Source of the DNA: Haloferax marinum
GTDB lineage: Archaea; Halobacteriota; Halobacteria; Halobacteriales; Haloferacaceae
Length of the DNA stretch: 64,000 nucleotides
NCBI RefSeq assembly: GCF_009674625.1
Contig: NZ_WKJQ01000003.1
Coordinates: forward strand, 124,001 to 188,000
Reading direction: 5' to 3'
The notes under the pieces were generated by a model that worked only from the letters and a program-made list of their open reading frames with translations, was not told where the DNA came from and did not search any database. The translations under genes were made by a program, and so were the position numbers. Below, piece after piece: positions 53,393 through 62,527 of the stretch (positions are counted from its first letter, which is position 1; each line of letters starts with the position of its first letter).

Positions 53393-54427
53393 ATGGACGC
53401 AACCGGACTGCTTTGGCTGGAACGCGGACATTGGGGGGTGACGACGGCAGTCTACCTGTTCTTCGCCGCCCTCGGTGGCGGAGCCTACCTCACGGGAGTG
53501 GCAGCCTACGCCCTCTCGGAGACTGGCAAGCGCCGAAGTCACGTGACACTCGCTCGATGGGCGTTCCTCGTGGCGCTCGTGGCAGTATCGATCGCTGGCA
53601 TCGCAATTCTCTCGCACCTCGCCGACCCGCTCGCTGGACTGCTGTTCCCGGTGACACTGACGAACTTCGAGTCGTGGATTACGCGAGGGACGTGGATTCT
53701 GGTCTCACTGGGCGTATTCGCCGCAGTTCAGACCCTGTGGTTCTGCTTCGGAGAACTCGGGCGCGACAGTGAAGGTGGAAGTGCATTCGTCCGTCGAATC
53801 GCTGGTCGTCTCGGTCTCGACGGCGTTGCAGACCAAATCGCCGACCGAATTCGGCCGAGTGGCAGTGGATTCTGGGTCGTCGCCGTGCTTGGTCTCGTCC
53901 CGGCACTGGGAACAGTCTATACAGGGTTCGAGTTAGCCGCCGTCGAGACAGTCCCCCTCTGGTATCACCCGACGGTGTTGCCTGGGTTGTTCCTCGCGAG
54001 CGGTGTTGCAGCGGGAATCGCGACGGCGCTCGCGCTCACAGTCGCGTTCGACGAAGCGAACAGTCGACTCGTCCTCGTGTTCACCTCTGCGGTTGGGGCA
54101 ACCCTGCTCGTCTCCGTGGGCCTCCTCTGGCTGCTCTGGACGTCGCTCGGGAACACGCCGGCAGGAATCGAATCGGCCTCGAAACTCACAGAGGGTGCAC
54201 TGTACATTCCCGTCGTGGTTCTCCTCGCTGGAATCGTCGTCTCTCTGGTCGGAAGCCCACTCCTCGCGTGGATAGGGTACGTTCGGAGCGGGCCGGTGAT
54301 GACTGGATGGGTCGTCAGGGTGAGTCTCGTCGTCTCGTTGGTCGTCGGCGTCGTCGCAACGTTCCTCATCCGGTACGTGGTGTTACTCGCCGCGGTCAAA
54401 GAGCCTCTCGTGGCTGTGGGGGTCTGA
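53393..54427 (+). CDS. NrfD/PsrC-type membrane anchor (quinol dehydrogenase subunit)
   Basis: 344 residues from the ATG at 53393, preceded by GAGGTGG; a GTG at 53384 lies inside that ribosome-binding site. About eight or nine transmembrane helices. NrfD-family features: ERGHWGVTTAVYLFFAALGG, LADPLAGLLFPVTLTNFESW and ITRGTWILVSLGVFA. It oxidises menaquinol and feeds the Fe-S subunit. It follows the Fe-S gene by 10 nt, and the TorD gene starts 1 nt after its stop. Confidence 0.88.
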   Translation: MDATGLLWLERGHWGVTTAVYLFFAALGGGAYLTGVAAYALSETGKRRSHVTLARWAFLVALVAVSIAGIAILSHLADPLAGLLFPVTLTNFESWITRGTWILVSLGVFAAVQTLWFCFGELGRDSEGGSAFVRRIAGRLGLDGVADQIADRIRPSGSGFWVVAVLGLVPALGTVYTGFELAAVETVPLWYHPTVLPGLFLASGVAAGIATALALTVAFDEANSRLVLVFTSAVGATLLVSVGLLWLLWTSLGNTPAGIESASKLTEGALYIPVVVLLAGIVVSLVGSPLLAWIGYVRSGPVMTGWVVRVSLVVSLVVGVVATFLIRYVVLLAAVKEPLVAVGV

Positions 54428-54428
54428 G

Positions 54429-55130
54429 ATGTCGTCTGAGACACTCCTCGAACGGCCAGATGCGTGGGCAGACCTCTTGGCGGCGCTCGCCGAATGCCTC
54501 CGGGAACCGGACGAGGACCTCCTCGAACACGTCCAAGACGGAGAACTCCAGGATGCACTCGCCGATGCTGTCGAGCGACTCGACCTCCAACCAGCGCCAG
54601 GAATCGACCCACCGTCGGTATCGTCAGTCGGTGTGATGACCGAATCGTACCTCGCCCTGTTCGAAGCACTGGAGACGCCGTACGCACCGAACGCAGAGTC
54701 ACCGTACAAACCGTGGTACGGCGAACGGACCGGACTGATGGCCGGCCCACCAGCGGAGGAGATGCGACGACGGTACGCCGCCATCGACGCAGACGTCCCG
54801 CCATGTTATCCGGCAGACCACGTCTCTCTCCTCCTCGAATACGGGTCGTTGCTGCTCGATGCAGGCGCGGTCGACGCATTCGTCGTCTTTCAGGAGGACC
54901 ACTTCGACTGGTTCCCCGCTCTCCGACTGGCAACGGCCGGTGCTGCCGCGGAGTCACCGTTCCACCGGTGGGCCGTCTTCCTTCTCGACGACGTGGCCAC
55001 GACACTCCGGTCACGACTGGGGAGCGAGCCAATCGACGACGAGACGGCTGCGTCGATGGTAGACAGAATCGGGGACGTGTCTCCGTGGACGGCAGTGTTC
55101 CAGCAGGAAGACAGAAGACAATCTTCCTAA
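54429..55130 (+). CDS. TorD/DmsD-family maturation chaperone
   Basis: 233 residues, all-helical. TorD signatures: SSVGVMTESYLALFEALETPY, SPYKPWYG, GPPAEEMRRRYAA, YPADHVSLLLEYGSLLL, FQEDHFDWFPALRLA and FHRWAVFLL. It should bind the Tat signal of the catalytic subunit and assist molybdenum cofactor insertion before export. Last gene of the operon. Confidence 0.85.
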   Translation: MSSETLLERPDAWADLLAALAECLREPDEDLLEHVQDGELQDALADAVERLDLQPAPGIDPPSVSSVGVMTESYLALFEALETPYAPNAESPYKPWYGERTGLMAGPPAEEMRRRYAAIDADVPPCYPADHVSLLLEYGSLLLDAGAVDAFVVFQEDHFDWFPALRLATAGAAAESPFHRWAVFLLDDVATTLRSRLGSEPIDDETAASMVDRIGDVSPWTAVFQQEDRRQSS

Positions 55131-55194
55131 TCCTCTCCACGAGGGCCCTCTCGGCGAACGCCGGACTCGTGAGTGAGTCGAACGAGTCGTCCAC

Positions 55195-55680
55195 CTATTC
55201 ACAGAGACACTCGTGCCGTTTCGACGACTGGTTGACGACGTACTCGTGAATCTCGGCCGCAAGTTCGTACAGTTTCGATGCGCGTTCTCTCGCCGCGAGT
55301 CCGTCCTGATAGTACGTCTTCGCGCGGTGGTTCCGCCACAAATCCTGCAGGTTGGTGGCGACGTGTTCAGACAGGATACCACGCCGTGCTGCCTCCGTGT
55401 ACACCCCAGGGTGTGTTCCAGGGAGGTCACGAGGTTCGACACCGCCTTCGAGAAGTTTGAACTCGACGACTCGCTCGATCGCCACGAACGACGTCTCGAT
55501 GACGATAGTGTAGAATCCCTCTTCGAGGAGTGTGCCCGCTCCTGCGAGTAGTCGACACGACTTCCGGAGTTGGAGGACGTCCGCTTCGTTCGTCTCCAAC
55601 CCAGTCTCGATATCGTCTGGGCGACGGTCGAACGCCGCTTGGACCTCGTCGACTAACGTCTCGATTCGGTTACCGCTCAT
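55195..55680 (-). CDS. HEPN-like protein of an MNT/HEPN pair
   Basis: 161 residues from the ATG at 55680 (MSGNRIETLVDEVQAAFDRR). Helical; it contains ETSFVAIERVVEFKLLEGG and the motif LWRNHRAKTYYQDGLAARERA, which sits where HEPN toxins carry the Rx4-6H active site. Here the His is not spaced canonically, so ribonuclease activity is uncertain. It ends in a Cys-containing tail. Its start overlaps the nucleotidyltransferase gene by 11 nt. The pair resembles HEPN-MNT toxin-antitoxin modules in which the MNT protein modifies the toxin. Confidence 0.65.
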   Translation of the reverse strand: MSGNRIETLVDEVQAAFDRRPDDIETGLETNEADVLQLRKSCRLLAGAGTLLEEGFYTIVIETSFVAIERVVEFKLLEGGVEPRDLPGTHPGVYTEAARRGILSEHVATNLQDLWRNHRAKTYYQDGLAARERASKLYELAAEIHEYVVNQSSKRHECLCE

Positions 55681-56362
55681 CGAGTAGCACCTCGGTTCGG
55701 ACGTCTTGGAACGGTTTCCCGCCGCGAATCGTGACCCCCTCGTCGAATACGGCTCGAAGTTTCTCACCTGCACGCCGGGCACTCTCGGTGGATTCGACGA
55801 ACGGTTCGAACGTGTATCGGTCGCCTTCGAAGCGTTCTTCACCCAGGTCGTCGGCGATTTCGGAGACCAGTCGACGAGCGACCGTGCGGTCACCGTCTAC
55901 GAGGACGAACACGTCGATGTCGCTCTTGCGGTCGGCCTCGCCTCTCGCGACGCTGCCGAACACGAGAACACCGAGTACTTGGTCGACGTCGTCGACCGTC
56001 TCGATGGCAGACTCGACACGCTGGACGAACGCCCGAAGTGGGTCGTGGTACTCGACCTGTTCGATAGCGAGTATCGGGTCGTCTTTCTGCAGGTGTGCTG
56101 GGTCGATACCGACGTACTTCCGCTGGGCAGTCTCCCGTATCTTCAGAACGCCTAATTCGTCGAGTAATCCGACCGCTCGCCAGATGGTCGACCGACTGTG
56201 GTCGGTCTGGGCGGCGAGTTCCGACATCGTGTACTCCGATTCGTGAGCGTCGACGAGGAGTCGCAACACGTCGTCGGCCGCCCGGAGCCTGAATATCTTC
56301 GTGTCGTCACCAGGGGAGACACGAAGACAGACTCGCGCGTCTTGTTTCGTTTCCTCGAACAC
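55670..56362 (-). CDS. HTH plus MNT-type nucleotidyltransferase
   Basis: 230 residues from a GTG at 56362; a minus-strand TATA element at 56386-56393 lies 27 bases upstream, giving a leaderless start. A winged-helix domain (VLRLLVDAHESEYTMSELAA, STIWRAVGLLDELG) is followed by a nucleotidyltransferase core with FGSVARGEADRKSDIDVFVLV (GSxxxGxxxxxSDxD). The C-terminus ends TEVLLDER. It probably both represses its operon and AMPylates or otherwise neutralises the HEPN-like partner encoded downstream. Confidence 0.78.
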   Translation of the reverse strand: MFEETKQDARVCLRVSPGDDTKIFRLRAADDVLRLLVDAHESEYTMSELAAQTDHSRSTIWRAVGLLDELGVLKIRETAQRKYVGIDPAHLQKDDPILAIEQVEYHDPLRAFVQRVESAIETVDDVDQVLGVLVFGSVARGEADRKSDIDVFVLVDGDRTVARRLVSEIADDLGEERFEGDRYTFEPFVESTESARRAGEKLRAVFDEGVTIRGGKPFQDVRTEVLLDER

Positions 56363-56385
56363 TGTTTCATAATATGCAACGACGT

Positions 56386-56393
56386 ATAATAAA
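56386..56393 (-). promoter_or_regulatory. TATA box of the MNT/HEPN operon
   Basis: TTTATTAT on the minus strand, 27 bases before the GTG at 56362. This decides that start over upstream ATG codons. Confidence 0.55.
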
Positions 56394-56502
56394 CATGTGG
56401 CCAGCGCGGCGAAAGGGTTGCTCGATTCAGATAGGAAGGGTTCGGACCCCATCGACCGCAGTTCGAAGCGGTGGGTGGGTGACCAAAACTGCCAGAGACT
56501 GG

Positions 56503-56655
56503 TCAGTCGTCGCCGACGAACCGGTCGCGCCGGTAGCGACACTGCTCGCAGAAGAACTGCGCGTAGCCAGTTGGAATCGTCCCAGTCATCAACATCTCAG
56601 TACCACAATCGGGGCACCACTCTGAGTAACCGCCTTCTGTGTGGTCTGTACTCAT
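56503..56655 (-). CDS. 50-residue zinc-ribbon protein
   Basis: Begins MSTDHTEGGYSEW and contains two knuckles, CPDCGTEM and CEQCRYRRD, spaced as in a zinc ribbon. A TATA-like GTAATATATC on the minus strand (56676-56685) lies 26 bases before the ATG, so it is a plausible leaderless gene. Function unknown; small zinc ribbons of this size are common and often essential to regulation in haloarchaea. Confidence 0.65.
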   Translation of the reverse strand: MSTDHTEGGYSEWCPDCGTEMLMTGTIPTGYAQFFCEQCRYRRDRFVGDD

Positions 56656-56827
56656 ACCACGTTCATACGAGTGAAGATATATTACATTATCGATTATAAC
56701 AATCTCAGCGAGAATGACTAATCAGTTCTATGATAATATTTAGGTCTGACACGGTCTAATTTCGGCCAACTTCACCGAGTTCGACACTCGTTGACTCGGC
56801 TGATGTCCTGCAGACGTAGTTCGTGTG

Positions 56828-58389
56828 TCAAACATTGAGTACTGCGAGGATGGGCGGCCAGAGAAACCGAATGAGAAGATATGTAACACCCGTCGTGAGG
56901 AGAATGACGACACCGTCGAGCAACGAACCCGCACGGAGCATAGTATCACGCTCGACGTACCCCGTCCCGAAGACGATGGCATTGGGTGGCGTTGCGACCG
57001 GCAACGCGAATCCATAGCTGGCGGCGATTGCACCGGTCACCGCTAACAACACCGACGCGAGTTCCGGCGACGTGCCGAGTGCTCCGGCGTACGCCGGTCC
57101 AATGTTGATTAGCAGTGGGGCGAGGATAGCGGCCATCGCGGTGTTCGACGCCAGTTCACCGACGACGACGGTCATCGTAACCACCGCGAGAAGCACCACG
57201 ACGATAGACGTCCCTTCGAGTGACCCGAGCGTCACCTCGGCGAGCCACGTGGTGGCATTCGTGTCGGCCAACGCGTTCGCCAACGAGATTCCCCCACCCA
57301 GGAGCAACAGCGTCCCCCAGTCGATATCTATCAAGTCGTCCCACGCTGTCGCACCGCTGACGACGAGTGTTGGGATAGCGAGCAGTCCGACGAGGACGTA
57401 GAACAGTATCCCCTCGTGGCCAGTGGTTCCGAAGACGTTGGTCCCCGTCCCACCGAAGAGCGTGACGTACAGCGAGCGTGGAAGGACGTCTACGAAGAGG
57501 AACTCGAGTCCACCGAGGAGCCACAGGAACGCAGTTCCAGCGAAGATAGCGACGGTCCGCCGGGCACGATTCGAGAGCGACCCCATCGACCGAAGTTCGT
57601 TCTGAGCACGCTCCCGTGCACGGCTCACGTCGAACTCCTCGGGGGATAGACGACGTACGTCAGGAGAACCCACGCAACTGGGAGTGTGACGACGACCATC
57701 GGGAGGCCGATGGCGAGCCACTCGACGAAAGTTATCTCGTAGCCGACCAGTTCACCTATCTGACCGACGACGATCGCGTTCGGTGGTGTCCCAATCAGCG
57801 TCCCCACGCCTCCCAGACTCGCCGCGTATGCGACGCCGAGTAACATACCAATCTGGAGATTCGAAGCGTTCGCCGAGGGGTTGTCCTCGTCCGTCTTCGT
57901 CAGGGCAGTGACGCTCGCGACGATTCCGAGTACGATTGGAACCATCATCGCAACTGTCGCCGTGTTCGAGATGAGCATCGAGAGAAGCGCCGTCGCAACC
58001 ATGACACCGAGGACGAGTCCGCGTGCTGATGTTCCGAAGCGAACGAGTATCAGATAGGCAAACCGGCGGTCGATATCGTGGGTCTGGAACGCCTCTGCAA
58101 GCATGAACCCCGCGAGCAGCAGGAAGATGACCGGGTCGGCAAAGCCTGCGACTGCGTCACCGAAGTCTGGATAGACACCGAATACCGTGAGGAGAATCGG
58201 GATACACAGGGCAGTGAGCGGAAGCGGAAGCGCCCCCGAAATCCAGAGAACTGCCGCAAACACCATCGTTGCAACCGCGTACTGTCCGGCAACCGTCAAC
58301 GAATCAGCCGTTGGGACGAGCGCGACGACTGCTGTGGCTACTATGGCCGCGGCAATCGTTAGGAGTCGAACGAGTTGTTTCGATGGCAA
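56828..58389 (-). pseudogene. DASS/SLC13-family anion symporter split by a frameshift
   Basis: Two overlapping frames (57625-58389 and 56828-57721) together encode one divalent anion:Na+ symporter of about 520 residues. The first half carries LWISGALPLPLTAL, LISNTATVAMMVPI (SNT motif) and GTPPNAIVVG. The second carries ELASNTAMAAILAPL and VATPPNAIVFGTGY, the repeated halves of the fold. The natural join is YVVYPP to EEFDVSRARE. A run of five G (57641-57645) in place of six would cause the shift. Family substrates include succinate, citrate and sulfate. It is either a real inactivation or a sequencing error at the homopolymer. Confidence 0.8.
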
Positions 58390-58773
58390 TTGTGTGTACC
58401 TGTCTGTTGTTCAAACAGTAATCAATGTTCGCAGTCTGGGTGTTCGTGGGCGAGTCGAAAACGGACCCCCGATACGAATCGACAGGAGGACAGCGAGGGA
58501 GATTTGCACTGTTCGGTCGGTCAGTCGGTCGGTACAGCTCCCTCTACCAGGGAGGGTTCGATGTCGAGAGAGACAGTATCGTCTCGGTAGTTAGTTCACG
58601 CCGAACACGTTCGACACAGTCCAAGGCTTAATTGCCGAATATATTCGGGGCATACCTCTCCTACGCCGGGCACAAATCATCCACATACCGATGCCAGCAA
58701 CCCGTCCAGTGGTACGGAAACCGTGTGAGGGAGTCTGTAGAGGGTGTCGTAGCACCTCACTCTGGAGGAGTCG
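58390..58773. other. Intergenic region upstream of the radical SAM gene
   Basis: No gene supported. It contains a hairpin CTCCCT/AGGGAG (58538-58554) and a perfect 14-bp palindrome (58635-58648). Confidence 0.4.
58635..58648. promoter_or_regulatory. Perfect 14-bp palindrome CCGAATATATTCGG
   Basis: Self-complementary and AT-centred, 126 bases upstream of the radical SAM gene. It could be an operator or combine an operator with a TATA element. Confidence 0.45.
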
Positions 58774-59898
58774 ATGAAACGACCGCCACATGTGTCCGGT
58801 CCACCGGACCCATCGTCCATCGACACGAGTGAGCGGCCGTTCGTCCTCATTTGGGAGGTGACACAGGCGTGCAACCTCGCCTGTACTCACTGTCGAGCGA
58901 ACGCACAACCGAAACGCCATCCCGACGAGTTGACCACAGCGGAGGGCAAGCGCCTACTCGACCAAGCACGTGAGTTCGGACCGGGACAACTCGTCGTCCT
59001 CTCCGGCGGCGACCCACTGACTAGACCCGACCTCGTCGAACTCGTCGAGTACGGCACAGACCACGGGTTGCGAATGACACTGACACCGAGCGGCACGGCT
59101 TCCCTGACACCCGAGATTATCAGCGACCTCGAAGACGCCGGAATCCGGCGTCTCGCACTGAGTATCGACGGTGCATCCCCCGACTCTCACGACACGTTCC
59201 GAGGCGAAACAGGCACGTTCGAACAAACGGTCGAGGCAGCGAAAGCAGCACGCGACGTCGGCCTCCCACTGCAGATAAACACGACTGTCTGCGCCCAGAC
59301 GGTGGACGAACTGCCAGCGCTCCGTGACCTCGTCTCTGAGCTCGGTGCCGTGCTCTGGTCCGTATTCTTCCTCGTTCCGGTCGGTCGGGGTCGTATTCTC
59401 GACCCCATCTCTCCTGACCGCGCTGAAGAGGTCATGCAGTGGCTCTCAGACGTGAGCGACGAGGCTCCTTTCGGTGTGAAAACGACCGAAGCGCCGTTCT
59501 ATCGCCGGGTTTCGGCACAACGCAGACGCGACGCTAGCGACGCGCCAGCGACAGACCGCATCGGCCGCCGCAACGGCATCATCGCCGGCGATGGGTTCGC
59601 GTTCGTCAGTCACGTCGGAGAGCTCTACCCATCGGGATTCCTTCCGGAGTCTGCTGGGACGGTCCGAGACGGGGGCCTCGTCGATGGCTATCGGAACTCG
59701 GAGTTGTTCCAATCGCTCCGTGACCGCGATGCGCTCCGTGGAAAGTGTGGCGCGTGCGAGTTCCGCCACATCTGTGGCGGCAGCAGGTCGCGGGCGTTCG
59801 CCCACACGGACGACCCATTGGCGAGCGACCCGCTCTGTCCGTACGTTCCAAACGGGTACGACGGGCCGATGCCTACCGGACGGGCGAGCAGCGACTGA
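58774..59898 (+). CDS. Radical SAM/SPASM protein (AhbD/NirJ-like, TIGR04053 type)
   Basis: 374 residues, start preceded by GGAGGAG. Radical SAM cluster CNLACTHC in WEVTQACNLACTHCRANA, the GGDP motif (VVLSGGDPLTRPDL), and a C-terminal SPASM-type Cys set (CGACEFRHICGG, LCPY) for an extra Fe-S centre. The pattern TLTPSGTASLTPEII and SVFFLVPVGRGR matches the family related to haem-synthesis enzymes AhbD and NirJ. It may act on a porphyrin or a peptide; no other haem gene is adjacent. Confidence 0.82.
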   Translation: MKRPPHVSGPPDPSSIDTSERPFVLIWEVTQACNLACTHCRANAQPKRHPDELTTAEGKRLLDQAREFGPGQLVVLSGGDPLTRPDLVELVEYGTDHGLRMTLTPSGTASLTPEIISDLEDAGIRRLALSIDGASPDSHDTFRGETGTFEQTVEAAKAARDVGLPLQINTTVCAQTVDELPALRDLVSELGAVLWSVFFLVPVGRGRILDPISPDRAEEVMQWLSDVSDEAPFGVKTTEAPFYRRVSAQRRRDASDAPATDRIGRRNGIIAGDGFAFVSHVGELYPSGFLPESAGTVRDGGLVDGYRNSELFQSLRDRDALRGKCGACEFRHICGGSRSRAFAHTDDPLASDPLCPYVPNGYDGPMPTGRASSD

Positions 59899-60012
59899 GT
59901 GAATCACCGTCCCCGAGTGGACCACCGTCCCTGAGTAGACTACCGCCTCTTTCCAAAAGTTGGAGTCCGCACGGTGTCCGTAGAAGCGGAGCAGAGAAGA
60001 TGTTCGTGGTCG

Positions 60013-60684
60013 CTAGGTAGCTTGAACGTTGGGCGTCGGTACGCTGGCCAGTGACCCAGTTCTCGTCGGTGCAGGGAGTGAGCGGTCACAATCGTACGAG
60101 ACCGAACCGTTCTGAACCGTGAGTTCCCGAGTTGCGTCGGCGAGCGTCTCCCCATCCGAACGAACGTGAATCTGAAGCTCCGCAGTATCGCCAACCGATA
60201 GCGTCTCGTCGTCCTCCAACAACCAGAAGACGTCAACCGTCTGCGTTCCAGTCTCGTCGACGGCCATCGCGGTGGTCTCTTCTGTATGAGCGAGACTCAC
60301 GCCGACCAGCACGGACCGCTCGTCGGTATCGTGAGGAATCTCGACGATGACGTCACCCAGCACACTGAGATGGTCACCTGGCGTGCCGGAAGAGAGACAC
60401 GTGTGGACGGTTCCGTTCTCTAGGTCCGGATATCGGAAATCGTCGTTCAGTCGGACGGTGACATCTGTCGCCTCGATACTGACCTTCTGGGTGGGGGCTT
60501 CGTCGGTGACGCCGCCAAACAGCAACAGCGTTCCGGCGCTGAACACCGTCAAGAGGAGAACGAAGACGACGGTGAGTGGATGTGGAGGCCAATCGAGCAA
60601 CCAAGGGAGGACGTTCATCGGGTGAGTTCGAACGTGTACGTAAAACAACTTGTCCATCCATCTTGTCCTGTCCATCCTGTCCAT
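60013..60684 (-). CDS. Membrane-anchored extracytoplasmic protein, unknown
   Basis: 223 residues from the ATG at 60684; other in-frame Mets at 60675 and 60618 are possible, because the start region is a short repeat that generates several ATGs. One transmembrane segment (LTVVFVLLLTVFSAGTLLLFGG) is followed by a beta-rich acidic domain of about 160 residues. Two Cys may pair. It shares its upstream region with the divergent beta-helix gene. No family recognised. Confidence 0.6.
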   Translation of the reverse strand: MDRMDRTRWMDKLFYVHVRTHPMNVLPWLLDWPPHPLTVVFVLLLTVFSAGTLLLFGGVTDEAPTQKVSIEATDVTVRLNDDFRYPDLENGTVHTCLSSGTPGDHLSVLGDVIVEIPHDTDERSVLVGVSLAHTEETTAMAVDETGTQTVDVFWLLEDDETLSVGDTAELQIHVRSDGETLADATRELTVQNGSVSYDCDRSLPAPTRTGSLASVPTPNVQAT

Positions 60685-60690
60685 TCCATC
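60649..60690. repeat. Short imperfect tandem repeat over the start region
   Basis: Three imperfect units of the type CTTGTCCATCCAT / CTTGTCCTGTCCAT / CCTGTCCATTCCAT, period 13-14. On the minus strand they produce repeated ATGGA codons at the start of the membrane protein. Confidence 0.6.
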
Positions 60691-60762
60691 TCCCACTGGT
60701 ATCAACCAATACTTGTCAAATTATTAATTATAGTTAAGAGTCATTAGACCCATTGTTCTAGA

Positions 60763-61884
60763 ATGGGCACTGAGAAACCCATCAACAACCCAACGGCATC
60801 ACGCAGAGCAGTCATGCAACGAGGTGCAGCGACGGTGGCTCTCGCGAGCCTCGGCCTCGCGGGCATCACAGGGACTGCAGCAGCGAAACAGAAGAACGCG
60901 ATTCCACTCTCCGGCCCAACGACCATCTCGTCACCGGGATACTACGTCCTGACACGAGACATCGTCGGCGAGGGAACTATCACCGTCGAACCCGGTGTGA
61001 CCGACGTCACTATCGACGGACAGGGATACACACTCAGTGGCGACGGCAGTGTGTCGAACGGCATCTCTGTGGGTGAGGAACTCGGGTCGGCCACGAAAGA
61101 AATCACCATCAAGAACATCCACATCACGGATTTCACGCGAGATGGCGTCGAACTGCTGCACGTCGACGGTGGGACGATCCAGGACGTCGTCTTCTCGAAG
61201 AATACGTTCAACGGGATATTTTGGGCCGAGTGCGGCGACGTGACCGTCGAAGGCTGCACGTTCTCCGACAACGGGATGGCGAGCTTCGGATACGATTGTA
61301 CCACCATCACGTTCGTTCGAAATTACGTCACGCACAGCGGTGGGTTCACGTTCGGTAGTTCCTTCGCACTCACGGTCCGGAACAACGACTTCGAACACAG
61401 TGGGAGGTGTGTCTGGCTCGAAGAGTCGACGAGCGATGCACAGATTCTGAACAACCGGATGTACAAGTGTACCAGCGGTGTGGTCCTGCGATTCACCGAC
61501 GACATCCTCGTTCGGGGCAATCGAATCGTCGCGAACGACTCGGCGGGAGTCGTGAGCGAGGAATCACAGAACGTCAGTGTCGAGAAAAATCAGGTTCTCG
61601 GGAACGGGAGCCACGGCATCTACTTCGAGGAGTTCGTCGAGACGAGCCACATCACGAAGAACAACGTCTTCGGAAACAGTGGTGATGGGGTACACCTCGG
61701 GTATGGCTCGGATACGAACGAAATCGTCAAGAACAGAATCTTCGACAACACCGGCGACGGTATCGAACTGGAGAACGCCGACGACAACGTCGTCAGAAAG
61801 AACGTCATCAAGCGAAACGGCGGCGTTCCACTCAACCTGGATTCAGACTCGACTGGCAACGTCGTCGAGGACAACAAAGTCTGA
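60763..61884 (+). CDS. Tat-exported right-handed beta-helix protein (NosD/pectate-lyase-like fold)
   Basis: 373 residues. Tat signal ASRRAVMQRGAATVALASL, then AAAK cleavage region. The rest is parallel beta-helix repeats: INDGQGYT-like DVTIDGQGYTLSGDG, ITIKNIHITDF, VEGCTFSDNG, ILNNRMYKCTSG, VRGNRIVANDS, ITKNNVFGNSGDGVHLG, VRKNVIKRNGG. Such folds bind or cleave polysaccharides or act as surface proteins; catalytic residues are not evident. AT-rich promoter shared with the divergent gene. Confidence 0.82.
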   Translation: MGTEKPINNPTASRRAVMQRGAATVALASLGLAGITGTAAAKQKNAIPLSGPTTISSPGYYVLTRDIVGEGTITVEPGVTDVTIDGQGYTLSGDGSVSNGISVGEELGSATKEITIKNIHITDFTRDGVELLHVDGGTIQDVVFSKNTFNGIFWAECGDVTVEGCTFSDNGMASFGYDCTTITFVRNYVTHSGGFTFGSSFALTVRNNDFEHSGRCVWLEESTSDAQILNNRMYKCTSGVVLRFTDDILVRGNRIVANDSAGVVSEESQNVSVEKNQVLGNGSHGIYFEEFVETSHITKNNVFGNSGDGVHLGYGSDTNEIVKNRIFDNTGDGIELENADDNVVRKNVIKRNGGVPLNLDSDSTGNVVEDNKV

Positions 61885-62047
61885 ACACGGCAACAGACAG
61901 TACCGAAACCCATCCGGACTCAGGGTTCATCTCGGTGGAGGGACACAGACTCTGGGTGGCCGGATACCAGGTGACTATTTCTTTGTGAGGTTGATGGAGT
62001 ACACTGGTTTCGAGGTGTGACTCAGAGTTCGTCGAGAGTGGGTAGTG

Positions 62048-62527
62048 TTACCCGCGCTCGGCGACAGAGAGGTACAGTGCGTAATTGCCGGTTTGCTCCC
62101 CAGAGTCCCGGTCTTCAGTTTGTTGGAGATTGATTTCCACACGAGTCCCTCCATCCTCCAGGTCTTGTATCGGTTTCAGTAACCCAGCGACAGTCTCGAC
62201 GAAGGCCGGGTCCCCCGTAATCCGAACGTTCGAAATCGACGTCGGGTAGGTACTCCCCGAGAAATCACTCGGTTTCGGAACGAAGGCTCGCTTCAACTCG
62301 GTGGAGGTTGGTTCGTCGAGACTATCGAGCCATTTCATTGCGTCTGCTTTCCGAACCGAACCGCTATCCGTGGTCGGGAGGTCAGTTAATTCGGCAGGGC
62401 GTGGTGATGGTGTCCGAGAGTCTGAACTCGAACTGCTCGTCTCGACCTTGTCTGGGTTACACGACCGACAGACCCAGTCGTCCTCGACTTTCACCATCGC
62501 CATCCCGCAATTATCACAAAATTCCAT
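62048..62527 (-). CDS. Protein with TFS-like N-terminal zinc ribbon
   Basis: 159 residues. The N-terminus MEFCDNCGMAMVKVEDDWVC then RSC closely resembles the first zinc ribbon of archaeal TFS / RpoM. After a Ser/Pro-rich linker the C-terminal 90 residues form a different, unassigned alpha/beta domain (VRITGDPAFVETVAGLLKPI, TRVEINLQQTED, YALYLSVAERG). It lacks the second TFS ribbon with the acidic cleavage hairpin, so it is not a transcript-cleavage factor. Confidence 0.65.
   Translation of the reverse strand: MEFCDNCGMAMVKVEDDWVCRSCNPDKVETSSSSSDSRTPSPRPAELTDLPTTDSGSVRKADAMKWLDSLDEPTSTELKRAFVPKPSDFSGSTYPTSISNVRITGDPAFVETVAGLLKPIQDLEDGGTRVEINLQQTEDRDSGEQTGNYALYLSVAERG

Noticed and set aside
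53965..55194. 409-codon minus-strand open frame opposite the anchor and chaperone genes
   Set aside because: Arg/Thr-rich shadow with no domain, antisense to well-supported operon genes.
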